A stretch of DNA of 64,000 nucleotides from Verrucomicrobiaceae bacterium UBA7681 (GCA_002482965.1 DLGZ01000060.1:58514-122513); one strand, 5' to 3'. Counted from the first letter of the stretch, positions 43,240-52,839 are shown. Notes: generated by a model not told the origin, from the sequence alone. Translations and numbers: made by a program.

Positions 43240-43956
43240 TTAGCGCACGGCCAGCGTCCAGATAAATAACAGAAGTGCAAAGCCGACGTAGGCGATGCAG
43301 AGGATGCCCTGAAACCTCCAGAAACGACGCTGCTCGGAGAGGGCTGCAACCAGATCGCTGAACGACTCTGTTTTGCTGAGACGGGCGATGTTCAAGGCAT
43401 ACCGCGTCAGCTTCAAGGCTGGATGGATGATGAGGTAGGCTACCAGCGCAAAACCAAGACCCAATCCGACCAAGTAGCTGACCATGCTCACCAGGCTGCC
43501 TGAATTGAACACGTTTCTTCCAGCAGGATTTCCCACAAAAAAAATGTTGTACATGAGAAGAATTAAAAAGCCCCCGCCGATGATCCACATCAAAACGGCA
43601 ATGAACATCACCCAGGGCCTGGTATTCCGAAGCTCCTCGATGACCGCGAACGGCAATTCGCCGCTGGTGCGCGTCATCACCACGTTGGAAGCGGGCGGGG
43701 CGTAGGGGTTGATGCTGTCGGGTGGCTTTGGGCCGGTGGACTTCCTGACCAGAGCGCTCAAAGAGGATGAATGGGCTTGGGTTTTCGGTGCTGAGGCGGC
43801 ACCGAAAATTTCAGTCAAACCCTGCCAGCCGGGCATGCCTTCACGCCAGGCCCAGTCGGTGGGTAGAAAGCGGCCGGTTTTAAGGCCATCCTGAATCTGG
43901 GAAGCTTCAAAGGAGCCAAGTTCCTGACCTTCGCGGGTGACTAAATAGGCGCTCAT
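43240..43956 (-). CDS. GYF_2-domain membrane protein (paralogue 2)
   Basis: A 238-residue protein with the same plan as its neighbour: GYF_2-like domain at 1-60 (MSAYLVTREGQELGSFEASQ, GWQGLTEIFG), a Pro-rich linker with NPYAPPASN, then membrane spans (about 124-148, 165-185, 215-238) and the conserved FSDLVAALSEQRRFWRFQGI. The pair shares the N-terminus, the spans and the last helix, but the linkers differ. A linker rich in Pro could be a ligand for the partner GYF domain. Function unknown. Confidence 0.85.
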   Translation of the reverse strand: MSAYLVTREGQELGSFEASQIQDGLKTGRFLPTDWAWREGMPGWQGLTEIFGAASAPKTQAHSSSLSALVRKSTGPKPPDSINPYAPPASNVVMTRTSGELPFAVIEELRNTRPWVMFIAVLMWIIGGGFLILLMYNIFFVGNPAGRNVFNSGSLVSMVSYLVGLGLGFALVAYLIIHPALKLTRYALNIARLSKTESFSDLVAALSEQRRFWRFQGILCIAYVGFALLLFIWTLAVR

Positions 43957-44037
43957 AGGTGCCGGGCCTTTAGCCGCACCCGGTCCCAGATGTCTAGATG
44001 TTTTTAGTCGGAAATCTTTCGCATTCGGAACTCAGGC

Positions 44038-47000
44038 TCACTTCGGCAGCATCGTGAGATACTGCTCGTTCATCTGCTTCACTTTGGCGCGCATCGGATC
44101 GAGCTGCGGCTGGAGTTTGGCGAGTTCGGCGGTGGCTTCGGCGATGATCTTGTCCTTCTCGGGGATTTCCTTGGTGGCGGCGGCGATGCTGGCCTCGGCG
44201 TCGGTCTTCTTCTTTTTGGCACCTTCGAAATCACCATTCGCCTTCGCGACTTCGGCCTTCTTGGCGTCGAGCACCTTCTGTTCAGCGTCCAGCTTGCCAT
44301 GGGCGGCGGCGTAGGCCTGCTCCAGCGGTGGCAGGGCTGTCTTGGCGGCGGCGAGAGCGGCATTGATCGGCGCGATCTTGGCGGCGTAATCCGCTGCAAT
44401 CGCAGCGGGCGCAGCCTGCTTGTCAGCGAGGGCCTTGGTCTGGGCTTCGATTTCCTTCTGAATGGCGTCACGCTGCGCACGCGGTGTGGCGGCTTGTTTC
44501 TCGACGGCGGCGAGTTCGTTTTTGGCCTGGGCAAGCTGCTGCTCAGCGGTCTTGATAGCGGCCAGCGCTTTGGTCACGTTCTGCGGATTGTTGGCGGCGT
44601 GTGCCACGTCTCGAGCTTTAGCAGCTACGGTCCGCGCATTCTTTTTCGCGCCTGCGTCGCCTTCAGCGGCCTTGATGGCATTGGCAATATCCGCCGCTGC
44701 TTTTTCAGCTTCCGCAACTTTCGCGGTGAGAGCGGGGTCTCCTGCCTTTGCGGCGAGTTCTTTTTTAGCAGCGGCCACGGCGTCAGCAGCGGGCTTCTGC
44801 TTGGAACGAGTGTCATTGAGGGCTTTTTCGGCGGCGGTCTGGGCTGCCGTAGCAACAGCCAGCACGGCCTCCGCGTCTTTGTCGGCCTTCGCTTTGTTGG
44901 CGAGGTCGGCGGTGGCGTCAGTGTGGGCTTTTTTGGCGGCAGCTAGAGCGGCGTCTTTCGGGGTCACGGCATTCTGCTTGGCCTTCACGGCTTTTTCGGG
45001 GCCGTCGAGCTTGGCATTCACTTCAGCGAGGCTCTTCTTCTTGCCTTCGATGAGCTTGGCAATGTCATCCGCAGCTTTTTTAACGGCGGCGATGCTTTCG
45101 TCCTTTGCTTTCGCCGCGGCGGCAAGTTCAGCCTCCTTGGTGGTGGCGATGGCCTTCTGCTCTTTCACCTTGGCGGCGGCAGCGGCATCGGCGTCGCGCG
45201 TAGGCTTGATGGCAGTTTCGAGTCCAACCTGCTCGCCCTGAGCTTTCTTCAGCACGGCTTCCAGTCCGGGCTGGGCGGCGGTGGATTCAGCGATGGCTTT
45301 TTTGGAATCTTCAATGCGCGCTGCGGCAGAAATCTTGGCGGCTTCGGCGTCTTTTTTGGCTTCGGTGAAATCGGTGAAGTCACCTTCGAGCTTCGCGAGT
45401 TTTTCCTTCTCGACGAGCACGCCGGTGTTGAACTGCGCGGCCTTGAGTTCGGTGGGCACTTTTTGCAGGATGCCGATTTCATTGCTCGCGGATTTCGCGG
45501 CAGTTTGTGCGTTGGCGAGATTGGTCTTGCCAGTGACGGCATTGGATTCTGAATTCTTGATGCGATCCGGACCGGCTTTGACAATCGCGGGCAGTTTCGG
45601 CAGCTCGGCCTTCTTTGCTGCGATGCCATCGAAGGTGGCTTTGATCTTGACGTCGGTCTCCGTGATCAACTTGTCGAGGTCGGTCGGAGCAGCCGGTGCC
45701 GCACCCAGTTCAGCCTTCGCTTTCGTAAGGGCTGCGGTAAGTTGATCGGCCTTGGCTTTGGAGGGGGCAATCTTCTGCTGCTCGGCTTTGGCAGCGGCCA
45801 GCTTGGCTTCGCTGTCTTTGACCTTGGCGGTGAGGGCCGCGTCACCGGCTTTGGCGGCGAGCTCTTTTTTGGCGGCTTCGAGAGCGGCGCTGGTGTCGGC
45901 CACGGTTTTGTCAGCGGTGGCCAGTTTGGCGGCCTCGGCGGCGATAGGTGCGAGTTCCTTTTCCTGCGCGGCGATCTTGGCGGACTTTTCAGCGAAGGCC
46001 TTGATGGCGGCCGTGCGTGCGGCTTTGTCCTGCTCGCCTTTGGTGCGGGCGGCTTTGAGTGCGGCAAGAGCCTTTTCATCATTGGCGATTTCGCCGGGGA
46101 GATTCTTGCTGCGCGCCTCATTGGCGGAGACTTCGGCGCGAACTTTGGCCAGTGCTTCATCGCGTGCTTTGGCATCGGCCTCGGCGGATTTGATGGCTGC
46201 CTGCAGCGTCGGGAGCTTGGTGGTGAGTTCGGCCAGACGCTGCTCGGTCTGCACGATGCGCTGGGCGATCAGTGAAGGATTGCTGGTATAACGGCCAGAC
46301 TCATTGAGCGCCGTGGCGCCAAAGGTCCACTGAATGATTTCACCGCGCCAGTTGGCAGAGATGGCAGACTTGGAATCGAAAAGCGCGATCACTTTGGTGA
46401 CGAGATCGCCCTGACTTGGAGATTCACCGAGTTTGTTGCCGTTGATGTCCCAGACGCGGACAAGTCCGTCGTTGCCAGAGGAAACGATCTTGCCATCGGG
46501 CGTGAAGGAGACGGACTGCACGCCACCACCGTGAGCGGCCCAGTTCTTGACCTGCTTGCCTTCGTTCATTTCCCAGGTGCTGATCGTGCCGTCCATGGAG
46601 CAGGAGGCGAGGATATTTGAGTCGGCGCGCCAGGCGACGTCCACGCAGGAGGCCTTATGCTGGCCGAGGGGGTAGAATTCACCGCCGGTGGCGGCTTCCC
46701 AGACGTTGACGTTGCCGTTGCGGTCGCTGGTGGCGAGCAGCACGCCATCGGGGCTGAATGCGGTGCTCATGACCCATTCGGTGTGCTTGTTGATGACATA
46801 CTCCTCCTCGCCGTTGGAGGTTTTGTACGCTTTGACTTTTTTCGAGGGGCTGCCGATGACGATCAATTTGTGATCCGGGCTGATGTCGGCGGACATGACC
46901 TGATCGAACTCCTTGCCGACTTCGGTGATGCGTTTGCCAGTTTTGACATCCCACACAATGGCGTGACCGTTTTTGCCGGCACGACCGCCGCCCATGATGA

Positions 47001-47664
47001 GCAGTGAGCCGTTGCGGCTGAAGCTCAGGCTGCGCGCATAACCTTCGGTATAAGGGAAGATGCCGACGAGCTGCTTGGTGTCGGTGTCGTAGAGCAGGAT
47101 CTGCTTCGGCGCAGCAAGCGCCATCAGGGAGGTCCACGGGCTGGCGGCCATCGCCGTGACGGCGGTGGTGCGCTGGGTGACGACGACGGGCTCAAGCAGC
47201 ACGTGCTCGGGCTTGGCGATGGGACCTTCGGGTTTGCCGCCGGTGACGGCGACTGCCATGTCAACCTTCGGCTTGGCGGATTTTTTGGCGATGCTCGATT
47301 TGGTGTCGAGGATGCCGCCTTTGATCCAGGCGGCGATGAGATCGAGATCCTTCTGCCCCAGTGGCGCACCTTCCGGCGGCATGAAGGGTTCTTCCTTTTT
47401 CGCGCAGGTGCTCCAGATGCGGCTGCTGTCCGCGTTGCCGGCATCCACGACGGAGCCACCGCCGCCACCGACCATGAGGGCGCCGAAACTGGTCAGATCG
47501 AGATCACCCTTCTTTTTATCGGGATTATGGCAGGAGAAGCATTTGTTCTCCAGCAGCGGGCGAATGTGATCCTGATAGGTGATTTTTTCGGCAGAATCCT
47601 GGGCACGAAGGGACGCTGCGGCAAAGGCCGCACAGGTCAGCAAAAGGGTGGTTTTGGGCATCAT
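44038..47664 (-). CDS. Planctomycete-type cytochrome c / WD40 / long coiled-coil fusion protein
   Basis: A 1,208-residue protein. A signal peptide (about 1-22) is followed by a planctomycete-type cytochrome domain with heme motif CFSCH at residues 42-46 and a likely Met ligand in PFMPPEGAP near residue 95. Residues 165 to about 455 are WD40-type blades (AFSPDGVLLATSDRNGNVNV, FTPDGKIVSSGNDGLVRVWD). From about 475 to the end there are some 730 residues of Ala/Lys/Glu/Gln heptads, an exceptionally long coiled coil with many AAKKELAAKAGD-like internal repeats. Location is probably periplasmic. Role (electron carrier with docking scaffold) is inferred from domains only. Confidence 0.9.
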   Translation of the reverse strand: MMPKTTLLLTCAAFAAASLRAQDSAEKITYQDHIRPLLENKCFSCHNPDKKKGDLDLTSFGALMVGGGGGSVVDAGNADSSRIWSTCAKKEEPFMPPEGAPLGQKDLDLIAAWIKGGILDTKSSIAKKSAKPKVDMAVAVTGGKPEGPIAKPEHVLLEPVVVTQRTTAVTAMAASPWTSLMALAAPKQILLYDTDTKQLVGIFPYTEGYARSLSFSRNGSLLIMGGGRAGKNGHAIVWDVKTGKRITEVGKEFDQVMSADISPDHKLIVIGSPSKKVKAYKTSNGEEEYVINKHTEWVMSTAFSPDGVLLATSDRNGNVNVWEAATGGEFYPLGQHKASCVDVAWRADSNILASCSMDGTISTWEMNEGKQVKNWAAHGGGVQSVSFTPDGKIVSSGNDGLVRVWDINGNKLGESPSQGDLVTKVIALFDSKSAISANWRGEIIQWTFGATALNESGRYTSNPSLIAQRIVQTEQRLAELTTKLPTLQAAIKSAEADAKARDEALAKVRAEVSANEARSKNLPGEIANDEKALAALKAARTKGEQDKAARTAAIKAFAEKSAKIAAQEKELAPIAAEAAKLATADKTVADTSAALEAAKKELAAKAGDAALTAKVKDSEAKLAAAKAEQQKIAPSKAKADQLTAALTKAKAELGAAPAAPTDLDKLITETDVKIKATFDGIAAKKAELPKLPAIVKAGPDRIKNSESNAVTGKTNLANAQTAAKSASNEIGILQKVPTELKAAQFNTGVLVEKEKLAKLEGDFTDFTEAKKDAEAAKISAAARIEDSKKAIAESTAAQPGLEAVLKKAQGEQVGLETAIKPTRDADAAAAAKVKEQKAIATTKEAELAAAAKAKDESIAAVKKAADDIAKLIEGKKKSLAEVNAKLDGPEKAVKAKQNAVTPKDAALAAAKKAHTDATADLANKAKADKDAEAVLAVATAAQTAAEKALNDTRSKQKPAADAVAAAKKELAAKAGDPALTAKVAEAEKAAADIANAIKAAEGDAGAKKNARTVAAKARDVAHAANNPQNVTKALAAIKTAEQQLAQAKNELAAVEKQAATPRAQRDAIQKEIEAQTKALADKQAAPAAIAADYAAKIAPINAALAAAKTALPPLEQAYAAAHGKLDAEQKVLDAKKAEVAKANGDFEGAKKKKTDAEASIAAATKEIPEKDKIIAEATAELAKLQPQLDPMRAKVKQMNEQYLTMLPK

Positions 47665-47869
47665 AGAAGGGGACTCTCACAATTACGCACATGGAAGCCG
47701 AAGCCTTTCGTCAGAGGGGCGACAGTCAAGAAATGGGTCAAGTGGGGCAATTTTGACGTTCCATGTGTCTGGAGGGCGAAGCCTGAGCTAAAGGTATGCT
47801 TAGCGTGACGGGGGAGGATACTTATGACTGGGCAGTTTCCAAGTCGTGTGAGCGTGCTTCCTTTGCGGG

Positions 47870-48247
47870 ATGATAATTAACGAGAGCCAGCCAGTCACCC
47901 TCTTGAAGCCGCTGTTATACGCAGTGGCCATTTTGATGGCTGGGCTTTTATTGCCTTTTGTCTGGCTGCGGGAGGCTCCGCAATTTTGGACGAATGCTGG
48001 AGGATACCCTCTCTGGCTGCGCGATTTGGTGCTGGTGGCTTATTCTCCCCTGCTGTTGATCTATGTGGGATTGCTGGGTTTCCTGAGCTGGCTTTGGATT
48101 TTCCGGCCTTCACGTTTCGCCAGGTTGTTTTGTGTGGAGGCCTTGGTGCTTTTATTTTTGTGGGCGGTTGTTGCCCTTGTCGCAACGCTGATGCTTGCCA
48201 ACAACATCGCCAATCTCATCGATGGGCGTCCTCTCCATGATCATTAG
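47870..48247 (+). CDS. Small membrane protein of unknown function
   Basis: A 125-residue protein with three hydrophobic spans (about 12-33, 50-75 and 85-110; VLVAYSPLLLIYVGLLGFLS, LVLLFLWAVVALVATLML). The tail ends in NLIDGRPLHDH. No family recognised. Start at MIINESQPVTLL. The 205 bases upstream, toward the divergent cytochrome gene, hold no other gene that I can see. Confidence 0.7.
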   Translation: MIINESQPVTLLKPLLYAVAILMAGLLLPFVWLREAPQFWTNAGGYPLWLRDLVLVAYSPLLLIYVGLLGFLSWLWIFRPSRFARLFCVEALVLLFLWAVVALVATLMLANNIANLIDGRPLHDH

Positions 48248-48284
48248 ACCTGGGTGAGCGAATCATGCCGATGGGATGGTTCGG

Positions 48285-49457
48285 CTATTTCCCCAGCTTG
48301 TAGATCGCACCATTCCAGTCGAGCACGAGCATCTCGCCAGCTGCGTTGGCGCAGAAGGCGGTGGGCTTGACCAGCACAGTGGGCTTCTTCTTGGCGTCGG
48401 CAGCGGGTGTTTGCGGGCTGGTGTAGAGCAGATCGTTGCTCAGTTCCTTGCCAGCGTCGTCGGTCTTGAGCGCCCAGACTTTGCCGAGAATGAAGTCGCC
48501 ATAGACGTAGGCGCCTTGCAGTTCGGACAGTGACTTGCCGGTGTAAACGATGCCACCGGTGATGCTGAGGCCGTCGGCGTGGGTGTAGGCGTGGATGGGT
48601 TCGATGAACTTGGCGTCTGCGGGCGGCGTGTCGGTGTTCAGAGGGAAGGCAGCGGGGCCTTCGCGGAAGTTCCAGCCGTAGTTGCCGCCGTTGGTGATCC
48701 AGTTGATCTCTTCCCAGATGTCCTGGCCGACGTCGGCGCACCAGAGGTGGCCTTTGGCGTCAAAGCTCAGGCCCCAGGGGTTGCGGATGCCGTTGGCGTA
48801 GATCTGTGGCAGGGCGTTGACGCCGCTGGCAAAGGGATTGTCGGCGGGAATGCCGTAGGCCTTGGCGTAATCGCGATTGTTGACGTCGATGCGCAGGATC
48901 TTGCCGTAGAGCGTGGCATTAAGCTGGGACATCTTCAGTTCGCCGTTGCGCTTCGAGTTGTCGCCCACGCCGATGTAGAGGAAGCCGTCGGGGCCGAAAA
49001 GGATGTTGCCGCCATGGTGGTTCCAGTTCACCAGCGGGATCTCCAGCAGCGAGCGCTCGGTGCTTTCATCCGCCTTGTCGCCATTGGCCTTCATCTCAGA
49101 GATGACGAGGCGCTTCGGCTTCTGCAGCGTGTAGCAGAGGTAGAAAAGGCCGTTGTCCTTGAACTTCGGGTGGAAGGCCAGGCCGTTGAGACCTTCCTCA
49201 AAAAAGCCATCCTTTGCCTCCATGCCGCGCGGGGAAAGATCCAGGAAGGTCTTCGCCTCCGCACCCTGCTCATCCTTCGGCAGGATCAAAATCTGCCCGC
49301 GCTGCAGCGCCAGAAACTCACGACCACTGCCATCCTCCGGGATCACCACCGCGATGGGGCGCTCCGTGGGGAGCTTTTCATAAACACGGGTCAGCTTGTG
49401 AGTGTCAGCAGCAAAAGCAGCCGAAGTGAGGAAGGCGAGACAGAGAAGGGAGCGCAT
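48285..49457 (-). CDS. PQQ-dependent sugar (glucose/sorbosone-type) dehydrogenase
   Basis: A 390-residue secreted protein with signal peptide (about 1-16). The six-blade fold of soluble aldose dehydrogenases is marked by EGLNGLAFHPKFKDNGLFYL, the catalytic-type NHHGGNILFGPDGFLYIGVG (His at 147/148), LYGKILRIDVNN, YANGIRNPWGLSFD and the C-terminal ITGGIVYTGKSLSELQGAYV. Such enzymes oxidise sugars with PQQ in the periplasm. PQQ synthesis genes are not in the window. Confidence 0.9.
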   Translation of the reverse strand: MRSLLCLAFLTSAAFAADTHKLTRVYEKLPTERPIAVVIPEDGSGREFLALQRGQILILPKDEQGAEAKTFLDLSPRGMEAKDGFFEEGLNGLAFHPKFKDNGLFYLCYTLQKPKRLVISEMKANGDKADESTERSLLEIPLVNWNHHGGNILFGPDGFLYIGVGDNSKRNGELKMSQLNATLYGKILRIDVNNRDYAKAYGIPADNPFASGVNALPQIYANGIRNPWGLSFDAKGHLWCADVGQDIWEEINWITNGGNYGWNFREGPAAFPLNTDTPPADAKFIEPIHAYTHADGLSITGGIVYTGKSLSELQGAYVYGDFILGKVWALKTDDAGKELSNDLLYTSPQTPAADAKKKPTVLVKPTAFCANAAGEMLVLDWNGAIYKLGK

Positions 49458-49548
49458 AGGTTCGAGATAGTCAGTCTATGCGGGCCGAGTCTTGCAGGGC
49501 AATGAAGATTTTTTCGCGGGGGAGGCTGCTGGTAAGAGCCTCTTCCGC

Positions 49549-49857
49549 CTAATTCGGAACCCTCTCGCGCCAGTAATCGGGTTCACGGCTTGTGTGAGCG
49601 ATGGCGACGATGTGAATGCTGCCGTCGGCTTCGTCATGCCAATAGACGACATGGTAAGGGAAACGCTCGACGCGTACCTTGCGGGCGTCCCGGCGAAATT
49701 TTCGATAACGAAAGGGATCACTGCTTGCACCGGCGACGGCGGTCTCGACCTCTTTGAGGAAGCGCTCACCCAGCTCCCGTCCGCCACGTTTGGCGAGGTA
49801 AAGGGCGGAGCAGTTCAGCTCACACTTCGCTTCGTCGTCCCAGGTGATTGGAGTCAT
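49549..49857 (-). CDS. ParE/RelE-family toxin
   Basis: A 102-residue protein with the fold hallmarks RELGERFLKEVETAVAGASS and VRVERFPYHVVYWHDEADGS, ending in HTSREPDYWRERV, as in ParE-type toxins. ParE proteins block gyrase; RelE proteins cut mRNA; the sequence alone favours the ParE group because the catalytic residues of RelE are not evident. It lies 15 bases after an antitoxin gene, forming a type II pair. Confidence 0.88.
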   Translation of the reverse strand: MTPITWDDEAKCELNCSALYLAKRGGRELGERFLKEVETAVAGASSDPFRYRKFRRDARKVRVERFPYHVVYWHDEADGSIHIVAIAHTSREPDYWRERVPN

Positions 49858-49872
49858 TCGCGGGCTGCGGCG

Positions 49873-50109
49873 TTAAAGCTGCGCCAGCAATTGGCGGGCC
49901 TCGCTCATGACTTCCGCGTGCGGGATGCGCCGGCTGGTGCCGCTGCGTGCTGCTTCTATACGGCGGTCAATCTCGGCACACCACGCGGGGCTGAGTTCAG
50001 CATCGTCAGCTGCATCCACACTTTCAATGAGACGGGCGGCTATGCGGGAGCGATCTTCCACAGGCAGGAGCAGCGCGTTTTGCAGGACGGTCTCAAAGGC
50101 GGCAGTCAT
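49873..50109 (-). CDS. Addiction-module antitoxin (small helical type)
   Basis: A 78-residue protein with the pattern of the short addiction-module antitoxin family (ALLLPVEDRSRIAARLIESV, PAWCAEIDRRIEAARSGTSR, PHAEVMSEARQLL). These antitoxins accompany ParE-like toxins and neutralise them with a C-terminal tail. The toxin gene is downstream by 15 bases. Start at MTAAFETVLQNALL. Confidence 0.88.
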   Translation of the reverse strand: MTAAFETVLQNALLLPVEDRSRIAARLIESVDAADDAELSPAWCAEIDRRIEAARSGTSRRIPHAEVMSEARQLLAQL

Positions 50110-50238
50110 GAAATGAGGATAATGGGAGACAGATGCGCGGTCAAGAGCTCTCCAGACTCTCCTGTATGTGCTCGATGTCAGGCCAGCCGATCATTGACCG
50201 CCTGCCGAATGCTTCTATCCTGCGCGTCCCTAATAACC

Positions 50239-51753
50239 ATGAGCACCGCCACCGCCATCACCCCCACACGCGCCCAAGATTTTCCCGAATGGTACCAGCA
50301 GGTCGTTCGTGCCGCCGACATGGCGGAGAACTCCGAGGTCCGCGGCTGCATGGTGATCAAGCCCTGGGGCTACGGCCTGTGGGAAAACATCCAGCGTCAG
50401 CTCGATGTGAAATTCAAGGAAACCGGCCATGTGAACGCCTATTTCCCGCTGCTGATCCCTCTGAGCTACCTCGAAAAGGAAGCGCAGCATGCCGAAGGCT
50501 TCGCTACCGAGTGCGCCGTGGTCACACACCATCGCCTAGAGGCGCAGAAGCAGCCTGACGGCACCGTTAAGATGATTCCAACCGGCGAACTCGCCGAGCC
50601 CTTCGTCATCCGCCCAACTTCCGAAACGATCATCGGTGCCGCTTTCGCCCGCTGGGTGGAAAGTTACCGAGACCTGCCGCTGCTCATCAATCAGTGGTGC
50701 AACGTCATGCGCTGGGAGATGCGCCCGCGCCTGTTCCTGCGCACCGCCGAGTTCCTCTGGCAGGAAGGTCACACCGCGCATGAAACCGCCGAGGAGGCCA
50801 TCGCAGAAACCCGCACCATGCACAAAGTGTATGAGGACTTCATGCGCGACCACCTCGCCATTCCGGTGATCCCTGGCGAGAAGACCGAACGCGAGCGTTT
50901 CCCCGGTGCCGTGCAGACCTTCACCGTCGAAGCGATGGTGCAGGACAAAAAAGCCATCCAGGCCGGCACGTCCCACTATCTCGGTCAAAACTTCGCCAAG
51001 GCTGCGAACATTCAGTTCCTGGGCCGTGACAACACGCGTCAGCTGGCCCACACCACGAGCTGGGGTGTCAGCACCCGCATGATCGGCACGGTCATCATGG
51101 CCCATGGCGATGACGACGGCGTGATCATTCCGCCACGTGTGGCACCGAATCAGATCGTCATCCTGCCTGTCACGCCGAAGGCGGACACTCGCGATGAAGT
51201 CATTGCCGCGTGCGAAGCTCTGGCCCAGACGCTACGTTTGCAAATCTTTGCCGGCGAGCCACTGCGCGTGCACGTGGATAAGCGCGACCTCCAGGGCGGT
51301 GCGAAGAACTGGGAATGGATCAAAAAGGGCGTGCCGATGCGCCTCGAAATGGGGCCGCGTGACATCACCAGCCGCAGCGTGGCCGTTTGCCGTCGCGATC
51401 AGGGACCGAAGGCCAAAGAGTTTGTGCCGAAGGAAGAATTCCTCCAGTCCGTGACCGAGCGCCTGCAGGAGATTCAGGATGCGTTGCTCGCACGTGCCAC
51501 GGAACTGCGTGATGCGAACATGAAGAAGCTCGAAACGCTCGAAGAGTTCAAAGCCTTCTTTGCCGACGACTCCGAAGGCGGCTTTGCCATGATGCATTGG
51601 GCTGGCAGCAGCGATGATGAGGACACCCTCAGCAAAGACCTGAAGGTCACCATCCGCTGCATCCCCCACGGCGATCAGTTTGCCGAGGAGGGCAAATGCT
51701 TCCTCACTGGCAAGCCGAGCTCACGCCGCGTGGTGTTTGCGCGGAGCTATTGA
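50239..51753 (+). CDS. proS: Prolyl-tRNA synthetase, archaeal/eukaryotic-like type
   Basis: A 504-residue protein from MSTATAITPTRAQDFPEW; the frame is open upstream but that part overlaps the opposite-strand toxin-antitoxin genes. Class II motifs: VIRPTSETIIG, RWEMRPRLFLRTAEFLWQEG and TTSWGVSTRMIG. The bacterial editing insertion is missing and the C-terminus has the archaeal/eukaryotic-type extra domain ending in SY. This form charges tRNA-Pro. It lies beside the toxin-antitoxin pair, facing away from it. Confidence 0.96.
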   Translation: MSTATAITPTRAQDFPEWYQQVVRAADMAENSEVRGCMVIKPWGYGLWENIQRQLDVKFKETGHVNAYFPLLIPLSYLEKEAQHAEGFATECAVVTHHRLEAQKQPDGTVKMIPTGELAEPFVIRPTSETIIGAAFARWVESYRDLPLLINQWCNVMRWEMRPRLFLRTAEFLWQEGHTAHETAEEAIAETRTMHKVYEDFMRDHLAIPVIPGEKTERERFPGAVQTFTVEAMVQDKKAIQAGTSHYLGQNFAKAANIQFLGRDNTRQLAHTTSWGVSTRMIGTVIMAHGDDDGVIIPPRVAPNQIVILPVTPKADTRDEVIAACEALAQTLRLQIFAGEPLRVHVDKRDLQGGAKNWEWIKKGVPMRLEMGPRDITSRSVAVCRRDQGPKAKEFVPKEEFLQSVTERLQEIQDALLARATELRDANMKKLETLEEFKAFFADDSEGGFAMMHWAGSSDDEDTLSKDLKVTIRCIPHGDQFAEEGKCFLTGKPSSRRVVFARSY

Positions 51754-51951
51754 GGTGTTGATCATGCTTAACGCTGCGCCATAAGCGCGGCTGTAGGACG
51801 GGTGTGGCGACAGCCCGCCCGCACATGAGCGTGCTGCAAACTCTAGGGCGTACGAACGTCCTGTCAGTCGGGCGGTTTGGCGGAGAGTGCTGTGAGGCGT
51901 GGGACGGATCTGCGCGCCAAACACACCCAACCTACGACAGGAGGTGGTGAA
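51754..51951. other. Gap between proS and a beta-propeller gene
   Basis: Contains GGCTGT/ACAGCC (51789-51815) with a 15-base loop and GC-rich REP-like sequence. No gene that I can support. Confidence 0.4.
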
Positions 51952-52839
51952 TCAGCGCAGCACCTCGCCCTTCGTCACGTCTCCCGGCACATCCAGCAGC
52001 ATGATCTGATTGATCGTCTTGAACTGGGTGTGGTCGGCTACTTCCCAGACGATTTTCTTGTCACGAGTGACTTCGATGACCTGGGCTTGCTCGCCGATGT
52101 GTCCGTGGCCGAGATAGACGCAGAAGACAGTATTGCCGTTCGGCAGGCGCTGGCAGCCGGCCATGAGGCGCAGGGTGTAGCCGGGGATGTCGTTTTCAGC
52201 GAGCTCCCAGACGATGTTTTCCTTAGCGTCGAGTTCGCGCACCTGATGGCCGTCGCCGCAGGTGATGAGCAGGTGGCCTTCGGGAAGCGGCACAACTTCA
52301 TGCGGATCTCCCGGCACCTTGATCTGGCGCAGCACTTTGCCATCGCCATCGAGTTCGACGATTTTGCCTTCGCCCTTGAAGCAGACGAGGTAGTGGCCGT
52401 TGGCGAGTTTGCGCGTGCCGCGAAACTGGTTGTGCAGTTTGATCTCAGGAGCCGCAGTCAGCTTGATCTCCTTGGCGATCTTGCCAGCGCGATCGACTTC
52501 GATGATGCGGCTGGTGCCACACTCCACGATCATCACGTTGCCGTCTGGCAGCGGCTGGCAGGAATGCACTTCGACTTTCACATCCGTCGGCGCTTTGTAC
52601 TCCCATACGACTTTCTTGTCTGGCGTCACTTCCAGGGCACCACTGACAAAGCAGAAGAGATAGTTTCCATTGGGCAGCTTCCAGCAGTCCTGCGGGCTTT
52701 TGCAGTCCCACAGCCATTCGATTTTGCCTTCGGCAGAGACCACGCAAACCTTCCCACCGCCGTAATCGCAGCAAAGGAACGGATGGGCCGCAGAGGCGGT
52801 GGAGGCGAGGGCGAAGAGGACGGCGAGGAGTCGGAGCAT
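51952..52839 (-). CDS. Secreted beta-propeller protein
   Basis: A 295-residue protein with a signal peptide (about 1-18). Blade-like repeats recur: KIEWLWDCKSPQDCWKLPNG, VVWEYKAPTDVKVEVHSCQP, RQIKVPGDPHEVVPLPEGHL and VWEVADHTQFKTINQIMLLD, each ending in a W/E-x-x pattern about 45-50 residues apart, as in PQQ- or arylsulfotransferase-like propellers. No catalytic motif recognised. A binding or scaffold role is inferred. Confidence 0.85.
   Translation of the reverse strand: MLRLLAVLFALASTASAAHPFLCCDYGGGKVCVVSAEGKIEWLWDCKSPQDCWKLPNGNYLFCFVSGALEVTPDKKVVWEYKAPTDVKVEVHSCQPLPDGNVMIVECGTSRIIEVDRAGKIAKEIKLTAAPEIKLHNQFRGTRKLANGHYLVCFKGEGKIVELDGDGKVLRQIKVPGDPHEVVPLPEGHLLITCGDGHQVRELDAKENIVWELAENDIPGYTLRLMAGCQRLPNGNTVFCVYLGHGHIGEQAQVIEVTRDKKIVWEVADHTQFKTINQIMLLDVPGDVTKGEVLR

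Noticed and set aside
49492..50238. N-terminal extension of proS
   Set aside because: The extension overlaps the toxin-antitoxin genes on the other strand and lacks synthetase similarity; the ATG at 50239 begins the family.
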